Assembly (NCBI GenBank): GCA_947470805.1
Contig: CANIVU010000053.1
Location: forward strand, 1 to 57,039
Origin: Acidobacteriota bacterium
GTDB lineage: Bacteria; Acidobacteriota; Terriglobia; Bryobacterales; Bryobacteraceae
Length of the DNA: 57,039 bases
Reading direction: 5' to 3'
Shown here one piece after another: positions 42,440 to 51,452 of the stretch. The notes under the pieces are model-generated. The model had not been told where the DNA came from and made no database searches. It was given only the letters and a program-made list of their open reading frames with translations. Position 1 is the stretch's first letter. Each line of letters opens with the position of its first letter. The position numbers were made by a program, and so were the translations under genes.

Positions 42440-42622
42440 ATGCCGAATCCTAAACGCCGCCACTCCCAACGCCGCACCTCGACGCGCCGGGCTCACGATC
42501 ACCTGGCCAAGCCGAGCCAGGCGGAGTGCCCGAACTGCCACTCCCCGAAGATGCCGCACCGCGCCTGCCCGTCCTGCGGGTTCTACAAGGGCCGCGCCGT
42601 TATCGAAGTCGCTGAGCAGTAA
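42440..42622 (+). CDS. rpmF: 50S ribosomal protein L32
   Basis: The 60-residue product starts MPNPKRRHSQRRTSTRRAHD and carries a zinc-ribbon pair of CxxC motifs (CPNC and CPSC), i.e. the zinc-binding C+ form of L32. It is preceded by an AGGA ribosome-binding site and sits between DUF177 and plsX. Confidence 0.97.
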   Translation: MPNPKRRHSQRRTSTRRAHDHLAKPSQAECPNCHSPKMPHRACPSCGFYKGRAVIEVAEQ

Positions 42623-42637
42623 AGAAGGGCCGGCCCT

Positions 42638-43660
42638 GTGCCAACTCCCTTGGTGACCATCGCAGTCGATGCGATGGGCGGTGACCACGCTCCGAAATCG
42701 GAAATTGAAGGCTCACTCCGGGCCGTACGCCACTTGCCTGTCGAGGTTATCCTCGTCGGGCAAGAGGCTGTTTTGCGTGCGGAATTGAACACGCATCATC
42801 CCGGATGGGAGAAGTTGCCGATCCGTCTGCAACATGCCAGCGAAGTCGTCACTATGGACGACAGCGCCGGCAAGGCGTTGCGAACGAAAAAAGACAGCTC
42901 GATCCGCGTGGCGTGCCGGTTGATGCACGATGGTGTGGCGCAGGGCGTTGTGTCGGCGGGCAACACGGGTGCCGTGATGGCGACCTCGAAGACTGTCAAC
43001 GGGATGGTTCGCGGGGTGGGCCGTCCGGCGCTGGCTTCGGTGTTTCCGACCGTGAAGGGAAAGCCGGCTGTGATGCTGGATGTGGGCGCAAACGTCGATG
43101 TCGACGGGAAGATGCTGGCGCAGTTCGCCCTGATGGGGGAGTTGTACTCGAAGTTGATTTTCCATACGGAGAATCCACGGGTGGGGCTGCTTTCGATCGG
43201 CGAAGAAGAGCATAAGGGTAATGAGCTGACTAAGTCGGCGACGCCGTTGTTGAAGGAGTTGCCGATCAATTTTATTGGCAACGTGGAAGGGCGTGACCTG
43301 TTTACGGGGCATGCCGATGTGATTGTCTGCGATGGGTTTGTCGGCAATGTCGCGCTGAAGGTGAGCGAGGGTCTGGTCGAGGTCGGCAAGCACCTGATGA
43401 GCGATGCGTTGAAGGCGTCGGTGAGCGGGAAGCTTGGGTACCTGCTGGCGCGGAGCGCGTTTACCGAGATGAAGAAGCGTGTTGACTATTCCGAGTATGG
43501 CGGGGCGCCGCTGCTTGGGGTAAAGGGCTGCACGATTATTTGCCACGGGCGTTCGAATGCGAACGCGATCCGGAATGCGATTCGGGTGGCGGCGGAGTTC
43601 GCGCAGTCGGACTTGAACCGGCGGTTGGAGCTTGGGTTAGCACGTTCCAGCGGGGCGTGA
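42638..43660 (+). CDS. plsX: Phosphate acyltransferase PlsX
   Basis: PlsX makes acyl-phosphate from acyl-ACP for phospholipid synthesis. The 340-residue product has the family N-terminus [20 protein letters not shown], then [30 protein letters not shown], and [24 protein letters not shown]. It starts with GTG at 42638, 15 bases after rpmF. fabD/fabH, which often follow, are not present; the next gene is a cyclase. Confidence 0.97.
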   Translation: MPTPLVTIAVDAMGGDHAPKSEIEGSLRAVRHLPVEVILVGQEAVLRAELNTHHPGWEKLPIRLQHASEVVTMDDSAGKALRTKKDSSIRVACRLMHDGVAQGVVSAGNTGAVMATSKTVNGMVRGVGRPALASVFPTVKGKPAVMLDVGANVDVDGKMLAQFALMGELYSKLIFHTENPRVGLLSIGEEEHKGNELTKSATPLLKELPINFIGNVEGRDLFTGHADVIVCDGFVGNVALKVSEGLVEVGKHLMSDALKASVSGKLGYLLARSAFTEMKKRVDYSEYGGAPLLGVKGCTIICHGRSNANAIRNAIRVAAEFAQSDLNRRLELGLARSSGA

Positions 43661-43707
43661 CCGGTTGGGTTGGTGGTTTTGCGGTGCTAGACTGGTAGGC
43701 GATCCGT

Positions 43708-44490
43708 ATGATTCGCTATCTTGTTTGCGCGCGTGTTTTGGTGTGCCTGGGTGCTGTGGCGGCGTGCGCCGGGCAGAGTATTGATCCGGCGAAAATCGTC
43801 GACCTGACCTATCCCTTCAACAAAGACACGGTGTATTGGCCGAACGCGAAGGGGTTTGTGCACCGGAAGGACTCCTGGCAGAAGACGCCGCTGGGGTTTT
43901 GGTATGCGGCGGGCGGGTTCTCGACTGATGAACATGGCGGGACGCATATGGATAGTCCGATCCACTTTGCGGAGGGGAAGTTGACGTTGGAGTCAGTGCC
44001 GGCGTCGAAGTTGGTGGGGCCGGTGCTGGTGATTGACATCTCGGCGGCAGCGGCGCGGGATAAGGATTATCGGGCGACGCCGGAGGATGTGGCGGCGTTT
44101 GAGAAGAGGCATGGGCGGATCCGGGCGGGTTCGATTGTGCTGTTCAAGACTGGTTGGGGGAAGTTCTGGCCGGATCGGAAGGCGTATTTGGGCTCGGATG
44201 TGCCGGGGGATATTACGCATCTGCATTTCCCGGGGATTTCTCCGGCGGCCGCGGAGGTGTTGGTGGGGCGCGGTGTGGTGGGTGTCGGGATCGACACGGC
44301 GAGCACGGATTATGGGGCTTCTATCCGGTTTGAGACCCACCAGGTGTTGAGCGAGGCGAATGTGTATGGTTTGGAGAATGTCGCCTATATCGACAGGTTG
44401 CCGGCGAAGGGGGCGACATTGATCGCGGCACCGATGAAGATTGAGAGTGGGACGGGTGGGCCGGTGCGGTTGTTGGCGATTTTGCCGTAG
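43708..44490 (+). CDS. Exported cyclase-family hydrolase (kynurenine formamidase-like)
   Basis: The 260-residue product has an N-terminal export signal (LVCARVLVCLGAVAACAGQ). The cyclase/KynB metal motif HGGTHMDSPIHFAEG follows, with IDISAAAARDKDYRATPEDV and GRIRAGSIVLFKTGWGKFW. The C-terminal RGVVGVGIDTASTDYG and THQVLSEANVYGLENVAYID are also typical. Family members are Zn- or Mn-dependent hydrolases that act on formylkynurenine, isatin or lactones. Export suggests a different, periplasmic substrate. It is probably monocistronic. Confidence 0.88.
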   Translation: MIRYLVCARVLVCLGAVAACAGQSIDPAKIVDLTYPFNKDTVYWPNAKGFVHRKDSWQKTPLGFWYAAGGFSTDEHGGTHMDSPIHFAEGKLTLESVPASKLVGPVLVIDISAAAARDKDYRATPEDVAAFEKRHGRIRAGSIVLFKTGWGKFWPDRKAYLGSDVPGDITHLHFPGISPAAAEVLVGRGVVGVGIDTASTDYGASIRFETHQVLSEANVYGLENVAYIDRLPAKGATLIAAPMKIESGTGGPVRLLAILP

Positions 44491-44627
44491 GGTGTTTGGC
44501 GGTTGGTGGCCGGGTTCGATGGCTGCTTTACATTGATGCGATTGGTGTTTGTGGGCGCGTGGGATTTTTGCTGGGGTGCCGGGGGCGGTGGGTGTGGGCC
44601 TTTGGTGATTGTCTGTTGGTAGAGTGG

Positions 44628-44897
44628 TTCGATTTGGTGCCGATTTCGGGCCGAGTTTGGGCGGGCGACTCTGGTGATGATACTGCCGTGGCCGTGTGGG
44701 TGAGTGTGCGGGGTTGGGGGGCGATTCTGTTGTATTGCGTTTGGTGGCTGTGGATAGGGTTGTTCGAATTGGTGCCGATTTCGGGCCGAGTTTGGGCGGG
44801 CGACTCTGGTGATGATACTGCCGTGGCGGTGTGGGTGTGTGTGTGGGTGGGGGTGGCGATTCTGTTGTATTGCGTTTGTTCAGTGTGGGTAGGGTGA
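44628..44897. repeat. Two abutting tandem copies of a 135-bp unit
   Basis: Copy one is 44628-44762 and copy two is 44763-44897. By hand they differ at about 15 positions. The first 60 bases are almost identical (for example GATTTCGGGCCGAGTTTGGG), while the later part is diverged and rich in G and T. A third start (TTCGAT) follows at 44898 but soon diverges. Because 135 is a multiple of three, long frames are open through the repeat on both strands, but none has a convincing start or family. Confidence 0.9.
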
Positions 44898-45071
44898 TTC
44901 GATACTTCCGTCGACGTGTTGGCGGAGTTTGTTGGACGTGTTCGGCGCGGCTTTGCCATCGGGCGTTTTCGGGTGCGGTGGCCTCGTGGTGGGGCCAAGG
45001 TGGGCGGTGGATTCGTGATTTGGGGTCGGAATGGGCGCGCGGGTCAGTTTTCTATGAAAAACAATAGAAAA

Positions 45072-45155
45072 GGGACAAGGGTGGTTGTCCCCATATAAGG
45101 GGAGGTGATAGTGGGATATGGAAAATGGAAGAAAGGGGACAGGGGTGGTTGTCCC
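45072..45155. repeat. Two copies of a GGGACA hairpin upstream of dsbD
   Basis: GGGACAA-GGGTGG-TTGTCCC (45072-45091) and GGGACAGGGGTGGTTGTCCC (45136-45155) are 64 bases apart. Both are preceded by GAAA-type A-rich sequence and followed by TATAAGGG. They resemble REP-like units or regulatory hairpins. The second lies 16 bases before the proposed dsbD start. Confidence 0.7.
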
Positions 45156-45171
45156 GGTATAAGGGATTTGG

Positions 45172-47079
45172 ATGGGGGCGGGGGGCGCGCTACATTTATT
45201 AGTGGTGAGACTTCTCCTTCTACTTTGCCCCGCGTTGCTGGCGGCGGGCGTTTCGTTTGCTCAGCAGAATGCCGTCAAGTTTAGCCTCGAGGCGGAACCT
45301 GCCAAGGTCGCCCCGGGGAAACCTGTTCGGCTACGATTACAGGCCGAGATCGAGAAGGGCTGGCATTTGTATTCGGTGACCTCGCCGGTGACTCCGACGG
45401 CGACACGGATCGTCGCGCTGGATGATGCCGCGGTTACTGTTACGCGGGTTTTGCAGCAGAAGGTGGAGGCCAAGTTTGATCCCGTGGCGGCTGCCTCGAC
45501 GGAGAGTTATGAAGAGAAGGCTACGTTTCTCGTCGATGCTGTCTTGAAGGCCGATGTGAAGCCGGGGCCGCTGGAGGTCACGCTGCAGGTGCGGTCGAGC
45601 GCTTGTAATGACAAGACTTGTTTGCCGCCACGGAAGAAACTGATCACCGCTTCCCTCATCGCGGATGGCGCCGCGCCGGACGCCGGATTGGCGGCGGTGC
45701 CGGATGGCTTTGTTGAGGCTACTCCTGCGAAGACCGCCGCAGTGGCGGCGCCGGTGGCGGAGAAGGCTCCGGCGGCGGCTGCTCCCGCTAAAGATGGGTT
45801 GCTCGGCTTTTTGCTGGGTGCGTTTGGGTGGGGACTGGCCGCTATCTTTACGCCTTGCGTGTTTCCGATGATTCCGTTTACGCTCTCCTACTTCCTGAAT
45901 CGCGGAGAGGGCGGGCGCGGGGAAGGGTTGCGGCAGGCGCTGGTTTTCTGTATCGGCATTGTTGTTTTGTTTACCGCGATCGGGTTGGCGGCATCGGCAC
46001 TGTTGGGGGCGGGCGGAGCGCAGGCGCTGTCGTCGAACCCTTGGGTGAACGGATTGATTGGCCTGGTCTTTTTTGCGTTCGGATTGAGCATGCTGGGGGC
46101 GTTTGAGATCACGCTGCCTTCGGGGCTATTGACCAAGATGAACGCGGCGTCCGAGGGCGGAGGCTACGTGGGTTCGTTGTTGATGGGACTTACTTTTTCG
46201 CTCACCTCCTTTGCTTGCGTGGGTCCGTTTATGGGCGCGCTGCTGGCGGCTTCGGTGACCGGTGATAAGTTGCAGCCGGCGATGGGGATGGCGGCATTTG
46301 CTACGGGCCTGGCGAGTCCATTTTTCTTTTTGGCGATGTTTCCCTCGTATTTGAAGAAGCTACCGAAGTCTGGCGGGTGGCTGGTGCGGGTGAAGGTTGT
46401 GATGGCGTTTTTTGTGTTTGCGATGATGGTGAAGTATTTCAGCAATGTGGACTTGGTTTTGCATTGGGAGTTACTCTCGCGGGAGCGGTTTTTGGCGCTG
46501 TGGGTTGTCCTGACCGCCATGCCGGGGTTCTATTTGCTGGGGTGGCTGCGGTTTGAAGGGATTGGGAAAGACGAGGCGGTTTCGATTCCGCGGTTGCTGC
46601 TGGGAATCTTTATTCTGGCGTTCTCGTTCTTCCTGCTTTCGGGATTGTTTGGGGCTCCGCTGGGCGAGATTGACGCCTACGTTCCGGTTTCGACGCGGGC
46701 TGTATCTTCGGCTGGGGGAGCGACGGGGATCCACTTTGCAAAGAACGATTTGCCGGGGGCGCTGGCACGGGCGAAGGCGGAGAATAAGTTGGTCTTTTTG
46801 AACTTTACGGGATACACGTGCACCAACTGTAAGTTGATGAAGGCGAATATGTTCCCGCGGCCGGAGATTGCGGCCGAGATGAGTAAGTTCGTATTGGTTG
46901 AATTATATACGGACGGGTCGGACGCGGTTTCGGAGGCGAATTTGAAGTTACAAGAGGAGACGCATAAGACCGTTGCGATTCCGTACTATGTGATTTTGGA
47001 CGGGGAAGGGAAGACGCTGCGGGCGTTTCCGGGTTTGACACGGGATGCGGCGGAGTTTTTGAAGTTCCTGCAGGGATAA
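45172..47079 (+). CDS. dsbD: Thiol:disulfide interchange protein DsbD
   Basis: DsbD carries reducing power from cytoplasmic thioredoxin across the membrane to periplasmic Dsb and cytochrome c maturation proteins. The 635-residue product has a signal peptide and an N-terminal immunoglobulin-like domain with a Cys pair (SACNDKTC). An eight-helix membrane core follows with the paired cysteines in TPCVFPMIPF and ACVGPFMGAL. The C-terminal thioredoxin domain has CTNC (FLNFTGYTCTNCKLMKANMF). The start is uncertain: ATG at 45172 or GTG near 45202, which gives a cleaner signal peptide. Confidence 0.93.
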   Translation: MGAGGALHLLVVRLLLLLCPALLAAGVSFAQQNAVKFSLEAEPAKVAPGKPVRLRLQAEIEKGWHLYSVTSPVTPTATRIVALDDAAVTVTRVLQQKVEAKFDPVAAASTESYEEKATFLVDAVLKADVKPGPLEVTLQVRSSACNDKTCLPPRKKLITASLIADGAAPDAGLAAVPDGFVEATPAKTAAVAAPVAEKAPAAAAPAKDGLLGFLLGAFGWGLAAIFTPCVFPMIPFTLSYFLNRGEGGRGEGLRQALVFCIGIVVLFTAIGLAASALLGAGGAQALSSNPWVNGLIGLVFFAFGLSMLGAFEITLPSGLLTKMNAASEGGGYVGSLLMGLTFSLTSFACVGPFMGALLAASVTGDKLQPAMGMAAFATGLASPFFFLAMFPSYLKKLPKSGGWLVRVKVVMAFFVFAMMVKYFSNVDLVLHWELLSRERFLALWVVLTAMPGFYLLGWLRFEGIGKDEAVSIPRLLLGIFILAFSFFLLSGLFGAPLGEIDAYVPVSTRAVSSAGGATGIHFAKNDLPGALARAKAENKLVFLNFTGYTCTNCKLMKANMFPRPEIAAEMSKFVLVELYTDGSDAVSEANLKLQEETHKTVAIPYYVILDGEGKTLRAFPGLTRDAAEFLKFLQG

Positions 47080-47081
47080 GG

Positions 47082-47107
47082 GGGACGGCGCGGAGTTGCG
47101 CCGTCCC
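47082..47107. terminator. Bidirectional terminator between dsbD and the frameshifted gene
   Basis: A ten-base-pair stem (GGGACGGCGC pairing with GCGCCGTCCC) with the loop GGAGTT lies between two convergent genes. No strong T-run follows on either side. Confidence 0.65.
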
Positions 47108-47114
47108 GGGTGGG

Positions 47115-47934
47115 TTACTTGCCGGTGTTGACGAACTGGATGCAGTCGCCCTGGTTTTTGAACGTGGGGTAGTTGAAGACCTGCCAGCCGTTTTGCTTAC
47201 AGGCGTCTTTGTTGGCGGGCGGTCCGATCAACGGTTCGAAGTCGAACGTTGTGGCGGCGGTTGCGGTGGCGAATTTGAAGGCGTCGATGTTTTCGGTGTA
47301 GCCATCGGGGTAGGGTTCGCCGACGCGGATGCCGAGGAAGGCGTCGGTAACGCGGATGCGGACGCCGGGGTATTCGGCAAGGATCTGGGCCCAGGTTTTC
47401 GGCGTGGTTCCGGGGGTACCGGAGATGGGCCAGGTGGCGCCGGAGTAGAGCCAAAGGGCGTTGCCGCCGTTGATGGCGTCCCATTCCTTCCAGTTGTTCT
47501 GGGTGACGGCGGCATTGGCGGACGGAACGTAGACGAGACGGCGTTGCCAGGTGTCGGAGCCGTTGAAGTCGACGTTGAAGTTGAGGTAGCCGGAGCGGTT
47601 TGCGGAGCCGCCGTTACCGGCCGAGGGGTTATAGGTCCTGAAGCGCAGGGTGGTGATGTCGGTCAGTTTGGTGCCTGCGAACTGGTAGGTGGAGAGGGAG
47701 GGACGTTGATTCAAGATGGTCTGAATTTTGACGCCGCCTTGGCCGAGGGGGGGGGCCGGGACCGAATACGAAGGATCCGAGGGAGTTATCTACGGTGTCG
47801 GAGACATCGCTGTAGAAGAACCAACCCTCCAGATTGCCTGGGTATACGGACTTTGTTGTGGGGGTGGGCGCGGCGGAGAGGGCCGAGGCGCCGATCAAGA
47901 GCGCTGCGGTTGCAGCGACTGATAGGGTTTTCAT
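47115..47934 (-). pseudogene. Secreted protein broken by a frameshift at a nine-G run
   Basis: The 5' part, from the ATG at 47934, encodes a signal peptide (MKTLSVAATAALLIGASALS) and YPGNLEGWFFYSDVSDTVDN, then changes frame at a run of nine G (47747-47755, nine C on the coding strand). If the run had eight, the frame would join LGQGGVKIQTILNQRPSLST and continue to 47115 as one protein of about 272 residues. The 3' part has FRTYNPSAGNGGSANRSGYL and ends CIQFVNTGK. I do not recognise the family; it looks like an exported beta-rich protein. The break may be a sequencing error, a true pseudogene or a phase-variable tract. Confidence 0.8.
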
Positions 47935-48117
47935 TGTTCATCCTAGTCGGTCTAAATTTGGGTCAGCTTGTTGGCCCCACGCGAGTATGTGAAGAACTGT
48001 TCGGGTTCCGGCGGGGAGGCGGTGCGCGCATTCGCCGGGGCTGTCATGGTTACATAGAAGATGGACGCGTTTCCGGGTTTGAGGCGTGAGATTCGTTTGG
48101 TAAAGGGGAGCTTGTTG

Positions 48118-50154
48118 ATGACTCGGAGACGGAACTTTTTGGCGGGCGCGGTGGCTGCGGTGGGCGCGAATGGCGTCGCGACGGGGGCGGGCGCGCCGGC
48201 GCGTGGGTTTGCGGGGGCGGCTTGGACGCGTCAGCAGGCGCTGGAGGCGAAGCTGCGGGCGGTGCCGGAGCCGGCGCGGATTGAATCCTACATGAAGCGG
48301 ATGGCGGCGGAGCCGCATCACGCGGGGTCGGCGGCGGGACGCGGGGTGGCGCAATATGCGTTGGGGTTGTTCCGTAAGTTTGGGTTTGACGCGCGGATTG
48401 AGACCTTTGATGTGTTCTTGCCGTATCCGAAAGAGCGGGTGGTGGAGCTGTTGGGACCGACGCCGTTCCGGTTGCGGATGTCGGAGCCGAATTTTGCGCA
48501 GGATCCGGATTCAACTGATAAGGGGCAGTTGGCTACTTACAATGCTTACTCGGCGGCGGGGGATGTTACTGGGGAGTTATTGTATGTGAATTACGGGGTT
48601 CCCGATGACTACCGGGTTTTGCGGGAGAAGGGGATTGATGTAAAGGGCAAGGTGGTGTTGGCGCGGTATGGGATGAGTTGGCGGGGTGTGAAGCCCAAAG
48701 TTGCGGCGGAGAATGGGGCGATTGCTTGTTTGATTTACTCCGATCCTAAAGAGGATGGGTTCTCGCGGGGGGCGGTGTATCCGGAGGGTCCTTATCGTTG
48801 CGATCAGGGGGTGCAGCGGGGGAGCGTGATGGATATGTCCATTTATGTGGGCGATCCGTTGACGCCGGGGTACGCATCGGAGAAGGGGGCGAAGCGGCTT
48901 TCGATTACTGACGCCAAGACGATGATGCCGATTCCGGTGTTACCGATTTCCTATGGCGATGCGAAGCCATTGCTCGAGTCATTGAACGGGGACTTAGTGC
49001 CGGAGAGTTGGAAGGGCGGGTTGCCTTGCGCGTATAAGTTCGGGCCGGGTGGAAAGGTGCGGGTGGCGGTTTCCTTTGATAACTCGAACCGGACGATTCA
49101 TAACGTAATTGGAGTGATTAAGGGCTCGGAGTTTCCGGACCAGTGGGTGATGTATGGGAATCATCACGATGCTTGGGTGAATGGGGCGCATGATCCCGTG
49201 AGTGGGGCGGCGGCGTTGATTGAGGCGGCGCGGGCGGTGGGCGCGGCGCATAAAGAGGGCTGGCGGCCGCGGCGGACGGTGATGTTTGCGTTGTGGGATG
49301 CGGAGGAGTTTGGGTTGATTGGGTCGACGGAGTGGGTGGAGAAACACTTGCCGGAGTTACGGGAGAAGTGTGTGGCCTATTTCAATTCGGATATGAACGG
49401 GAAGGGGCGGCTGGGGGGCGGGGCGTCGCCGTCGTTGTCGGTGTTTCTGGAAGAAGTTGCGAAGGATTGGGATGTTAGGCGGGCGGATAAGTGGTCGATG
49501 GGGCCATTGGGGGCGGGGTCGGACTATGTGGCCTTTATTCATCATGGAGGGATTGCGTCGGCGAACTTAGGGTTTTCGGGGGAGGATAATGGCGGAATTT
49601 ATCACTCCATTTTTGACTCGCTGGCTTGGTATAAGCGGTTTTCGGATGGGACGTTTGTGCATGGGAAGGCGATGTCGGCTTATATGGCTGTGGTGATGTC
49701 GCGGATGGCGGATGCGCAGGTACCGCCGTTTGAGTTTACGCGGATGGTGGAGGCGGTGCGGGGGTATTGGGGAGAACTTAGTAAGTTGGCGGGGGAGAAG
49801 AAGGTTTCGTTGGTTTCGATGGATGGGGCGATTGGGCGGATGGCGGAGTTGGCTGGGGCGTTTGAGAAGGCGTACTCGGGATCGAAGGGAAGTGTTGCGG
49901 CGGGGCGGGCGGTGTATTTGACGGAGCGGGCGTTGCAGTTGCCGTCCGGGTTGCCGGGGCGTCCTTGGTATAAGCATGCGTTGACGGCGCCGGGGCAGTA
50001 TACGGGGTATGGGGCGAAGACGATGCCGGGGGTTCGGGAGGCTTTGGAGTTGGGGAAATTCGAGGAGGCGGTGGCGCAGGGGAAGGAACTGGTGGCGGTT
50101 TTGGAGAAATTTAACTTGGCTTTGGGGGAGGCGGTGCGGCTGCTGAAGGGGTGA
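48118..50154 (+). CDS. Exported M28B metallopeptidase (glutamate carboxypeptidase II-like)
   Basis: The 678-residue product from the ATG at 48118 has GGGGAG seven bases upstream. It begins with a twin-arginine signal (MTRRRNFLAGAVAAVGAN). A protease-associated domain follows (VKGKVVLARYGMSWRGVKPK), then the M28 catalytic domain: the zinc ligands in NHHDAW, HDPVSGAAALIEAARA, DAEEFGLIGS and NSDMNGKG, and later NGGIYHSIFDS. The C-terminal helical dimerisation domain is of the transferrin receptor type. It probably trims acidic dipeptides or similar substrates in the periplasm. The open frame extends upstream to 48061 without export features. Confidence 0.93.
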   Translation: MTRRRNFLAGAVAAVGANGVATGAGAPARGFAGAAWTRQQALEAKLRAVPEPARIESYMKRMAAEPHHAGSAAGRGVAQYALGLFRKFGFDARIETFDVFLPYPKERVVELLGPTPFRLRMSEPNFAQDPDSTDKGQLATYNAYSAAGDVTGELLYVNYGVPDDYRVLREKGIDVKGKVVLARYGMSWRGVKPKVAAENGAIACLIYSDPKEDGFSRGAVYPEGPYRCDQGVQRGSVMDMSIYVGDPLTPGYASEKGAKRLSITDAKTMMPIPVLPISYGDAKPLLESLNGDLVPESWKGGLPCAYKFGPGGKVRVAVSFDNSNRTIHNVIGVIKGSEFPDQWVMYGNHHDAWVNGAHDPVSGAAALIEAARAVGAAHKEGWRPRRTVMFALWDAEEFGLIGSTEWVEKHLPELREKCVAYFNSDMNGKGRLGGGASPSLSVFLEEVAKDWDVRRADKWSMGPLGAGSDYVAFIHHGGIASANLGFSGEDNGGIYHSIFDSLAWYKRFSDGTFVHGKAMSAYMAVVMSRMADAQVPPFEFTRMVEAVRGYWGELSKLAGEKKVSLVSMDGAIGRMAELAGAFEKAYSGSKGSVAAGRAVYLTERALQLPSGLPGRPWYKHALTAPGQYTGYGAKTMPGVREALELGKFEEAVAQGKELVAVLEKFNLALGEAVRLLKG

Positions 50155-50287
50155 TGGGGGAAATCCTAAATTACGGGGCTTTCCGGTAGCACGGCTCCCA
50201 GGGAAAACCGGGGCGTTTGTTTTGCTGGGGGGCGGCACCGCTCCCGCCTTCGCCCTTCGGGCTTCGGTGGGCAAGCCCGGGGAAGTC

Positions 50288-51043
50288 CTAGTGGCGGGTT
50301 TGGTTGTTGCGCATGTAGACTTCGAACTTCTTGCGGGCGCGGGCTAGTTTGTAGTTTTTGTACTGCGCTTGGGCCCAGGCGATGGGGTCGAGTTGGGGGG
50401 ACTTGATGCCGCGGGCCTGGAAGCCGAAGCGGATGAGCAGGTAGCCGATGGCCATGCCGCCCAAGTGGGCGATGTGGCTGACGCCGGCGTTGCGGTTGGC
50501 AATGCCGTCGAGCAGGTTGGCGGCACCGATGATCGTTACGAACCACTTGGCCTTGATGACGCCGAAGAACAGGACGTCGGGGAACAGGACGCCGTAGGCG
50601 ACCAGGACGCCGAAGAGGGCGCCGCTGCAGCCCAGGGTGGCGACGGTGGGGGTGCCGGCGAGGAAGCCTGCGATGACCACGCACAGGCCGGCTCCGACGC
50701 CGCAGAGGAAGTAGTACTTCAGAAAGCGCGTGGTGCCCCAGTGCATTTCGAGCATCGGGCCGGTGAAGAAGAGCGACGCCATGTTCCAGAGAATGTGCGT
50801 GGTGCTGTGCACATCGTGGAGGAACATGTAGGTGAACGGCTGCCAGATGTAGCCGCCGACGAATTGGGACGGGATGAGCTTGAGGAAGTTCAGCTGCACG
50901 CCGGCGGTCTGATACAGGATGAACTGTAGCAGGAAAATGGCCGTGTTACTGATCAGTAACCACTTGACCCCTTGCGGGAGGACTCCCGAAGAGGAGCCGC
51001 CAAAAGAAGGGTTACGAAATGACGAGCCCATCTGTGAATACAC
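50288..51043 (-). CDS. Rhomboid-family intramembrane serine protease
   Basis: The 251-residue product has at least six hydrophobic helices. The rhomboid signature WNMASLFFTGPMLEMHWG, the catalytic serine in LGCSGALFGVLVAYG (GxSG) and the catalytic histidine in SHIAHLGGMAIGYLLIRFG are all present. It cleaves membrane proteins within the bilayer. A hydrophilic tail (YKNYKLARARKKFEVYMRNN) follows the last helix. It lies 23 bases downstream of a small membrane protein gene on the same strand. Confidence 0.93.
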   Translation of the reverse strand: MYSQMGSSFRNPSFGGSSSGVLPQGVKWLLISNTAIFLLQFILYQTAGVQLNFLKLIPSQFVGGYIWQPFTYMFLHDVHSTTHILWNMASLFFTGPMLEMHWGTTRFLKYYFLCGVGAGLCVVIAGFLAGTPTVATLGCSGALFGVLVAYGVLFPDVLFFGVIKAKWFVTIIGAANLLDGIANRNAGVSHIAHLGGMAIGYLLIRFGFQARGIKSPQLDPIAWAQAQYKNYKLARARKKFEVYMRNNQTRH

Positions 51044-51066
51044 CGCCCTCTACAGTCGAGGATAGC

Positions 51067-51330
51067 TTACCGGTTGGGGGTTTGGGAACGGAATCGCAGG
51101 GCAGCCATTTCGAGGCCGCCGGCGATGAGCATCCAGACGCGCCAATCGGAGAGGGCTCCGCCGGCGATGGGGAATTGGGAGGTGAGGGCCAGTTGGGCTG
51201 CGAAGGCCCACAGGCCGAGAGCCAGCGCCATGGCCGCCATGGGAGATAAGAAGACGGCGAAGGCGGGCGTGATTTCTTCGCTGGCCTTAGCCAGGAGTGC
51301 CACATTACGGGGCGCCATACGGTTCCACAT
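51067..51330 (-). CDS. Small two- to three-helix membrane protein, paralogue of the gene at 51453
   Basis: The 87-residue product has hydrophobic segments in TPAFAVFLSPMAAMALALGL and WAFAAQLALTS, then FPIAGGALSDWRVWMLIAGG. It closely parallels the product of the gene at 51453-51743, which reads FAIDDGPLSHWQVWIAFSFF at the same place. Function is unknown. It starts at an ATG at 51330 and is followed by the rhomboid gene, with which it is probably cotranscribed. Confidence 0.75.
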   Translation of the reverse strand: MWNRMAPRNVALLAKASEEITPAFAVFLSPMAAMALALGLWAFAAQLALTSQFPIAGGALSDWRVWMLIAGGLEMAALRFRSQTPNR

Positions 51331-51452
51331 ATTGAACTAAATGCCTCTTGCGTATTCAGATGCGGCCCAGGGGTGATTGGTTGCGGACATCGGGCCTCAA
51401 TGCTTATCGCGTATTTAAGGGGGGATCGCGGTCAAAGTTTTTTGGCGGGGGG

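Larger units (their letters stand above)
44491..45171. other. Long non-coding stretch between cyclase and dsbD
   Basis: About 680 bases hold no gene I can support. The content is the 135-base tandem repeat, a GT-rich segment, and a pair of GGGACA/TGTCCC hairpins just upstream of dsbD. The sequence is G/T-rich with runs such as GTGTGTGTGGGTGGGGGTGG, which could form G-quadruplex-like structures on the + strand. Confidence 0.6.

Noticed and set aside
44496-44897. Forward frame with an internal 45-residue repeat in the tandem repeat region
   Set aside because: It starts with TTG and has no ribosome-binding site. Its repeat arises because the 135-base unit is a multiple of three, and the opposite strand is open too. 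It is kept only as a repeat.
50155-50287. Possible terminator in the gap between the M28 peptidase and rhomboid genes
   Set aside because: Only weak four- to six-base-pair stems (such as GGGCTT/AAGCCC) without T-runs were found, too little to call.
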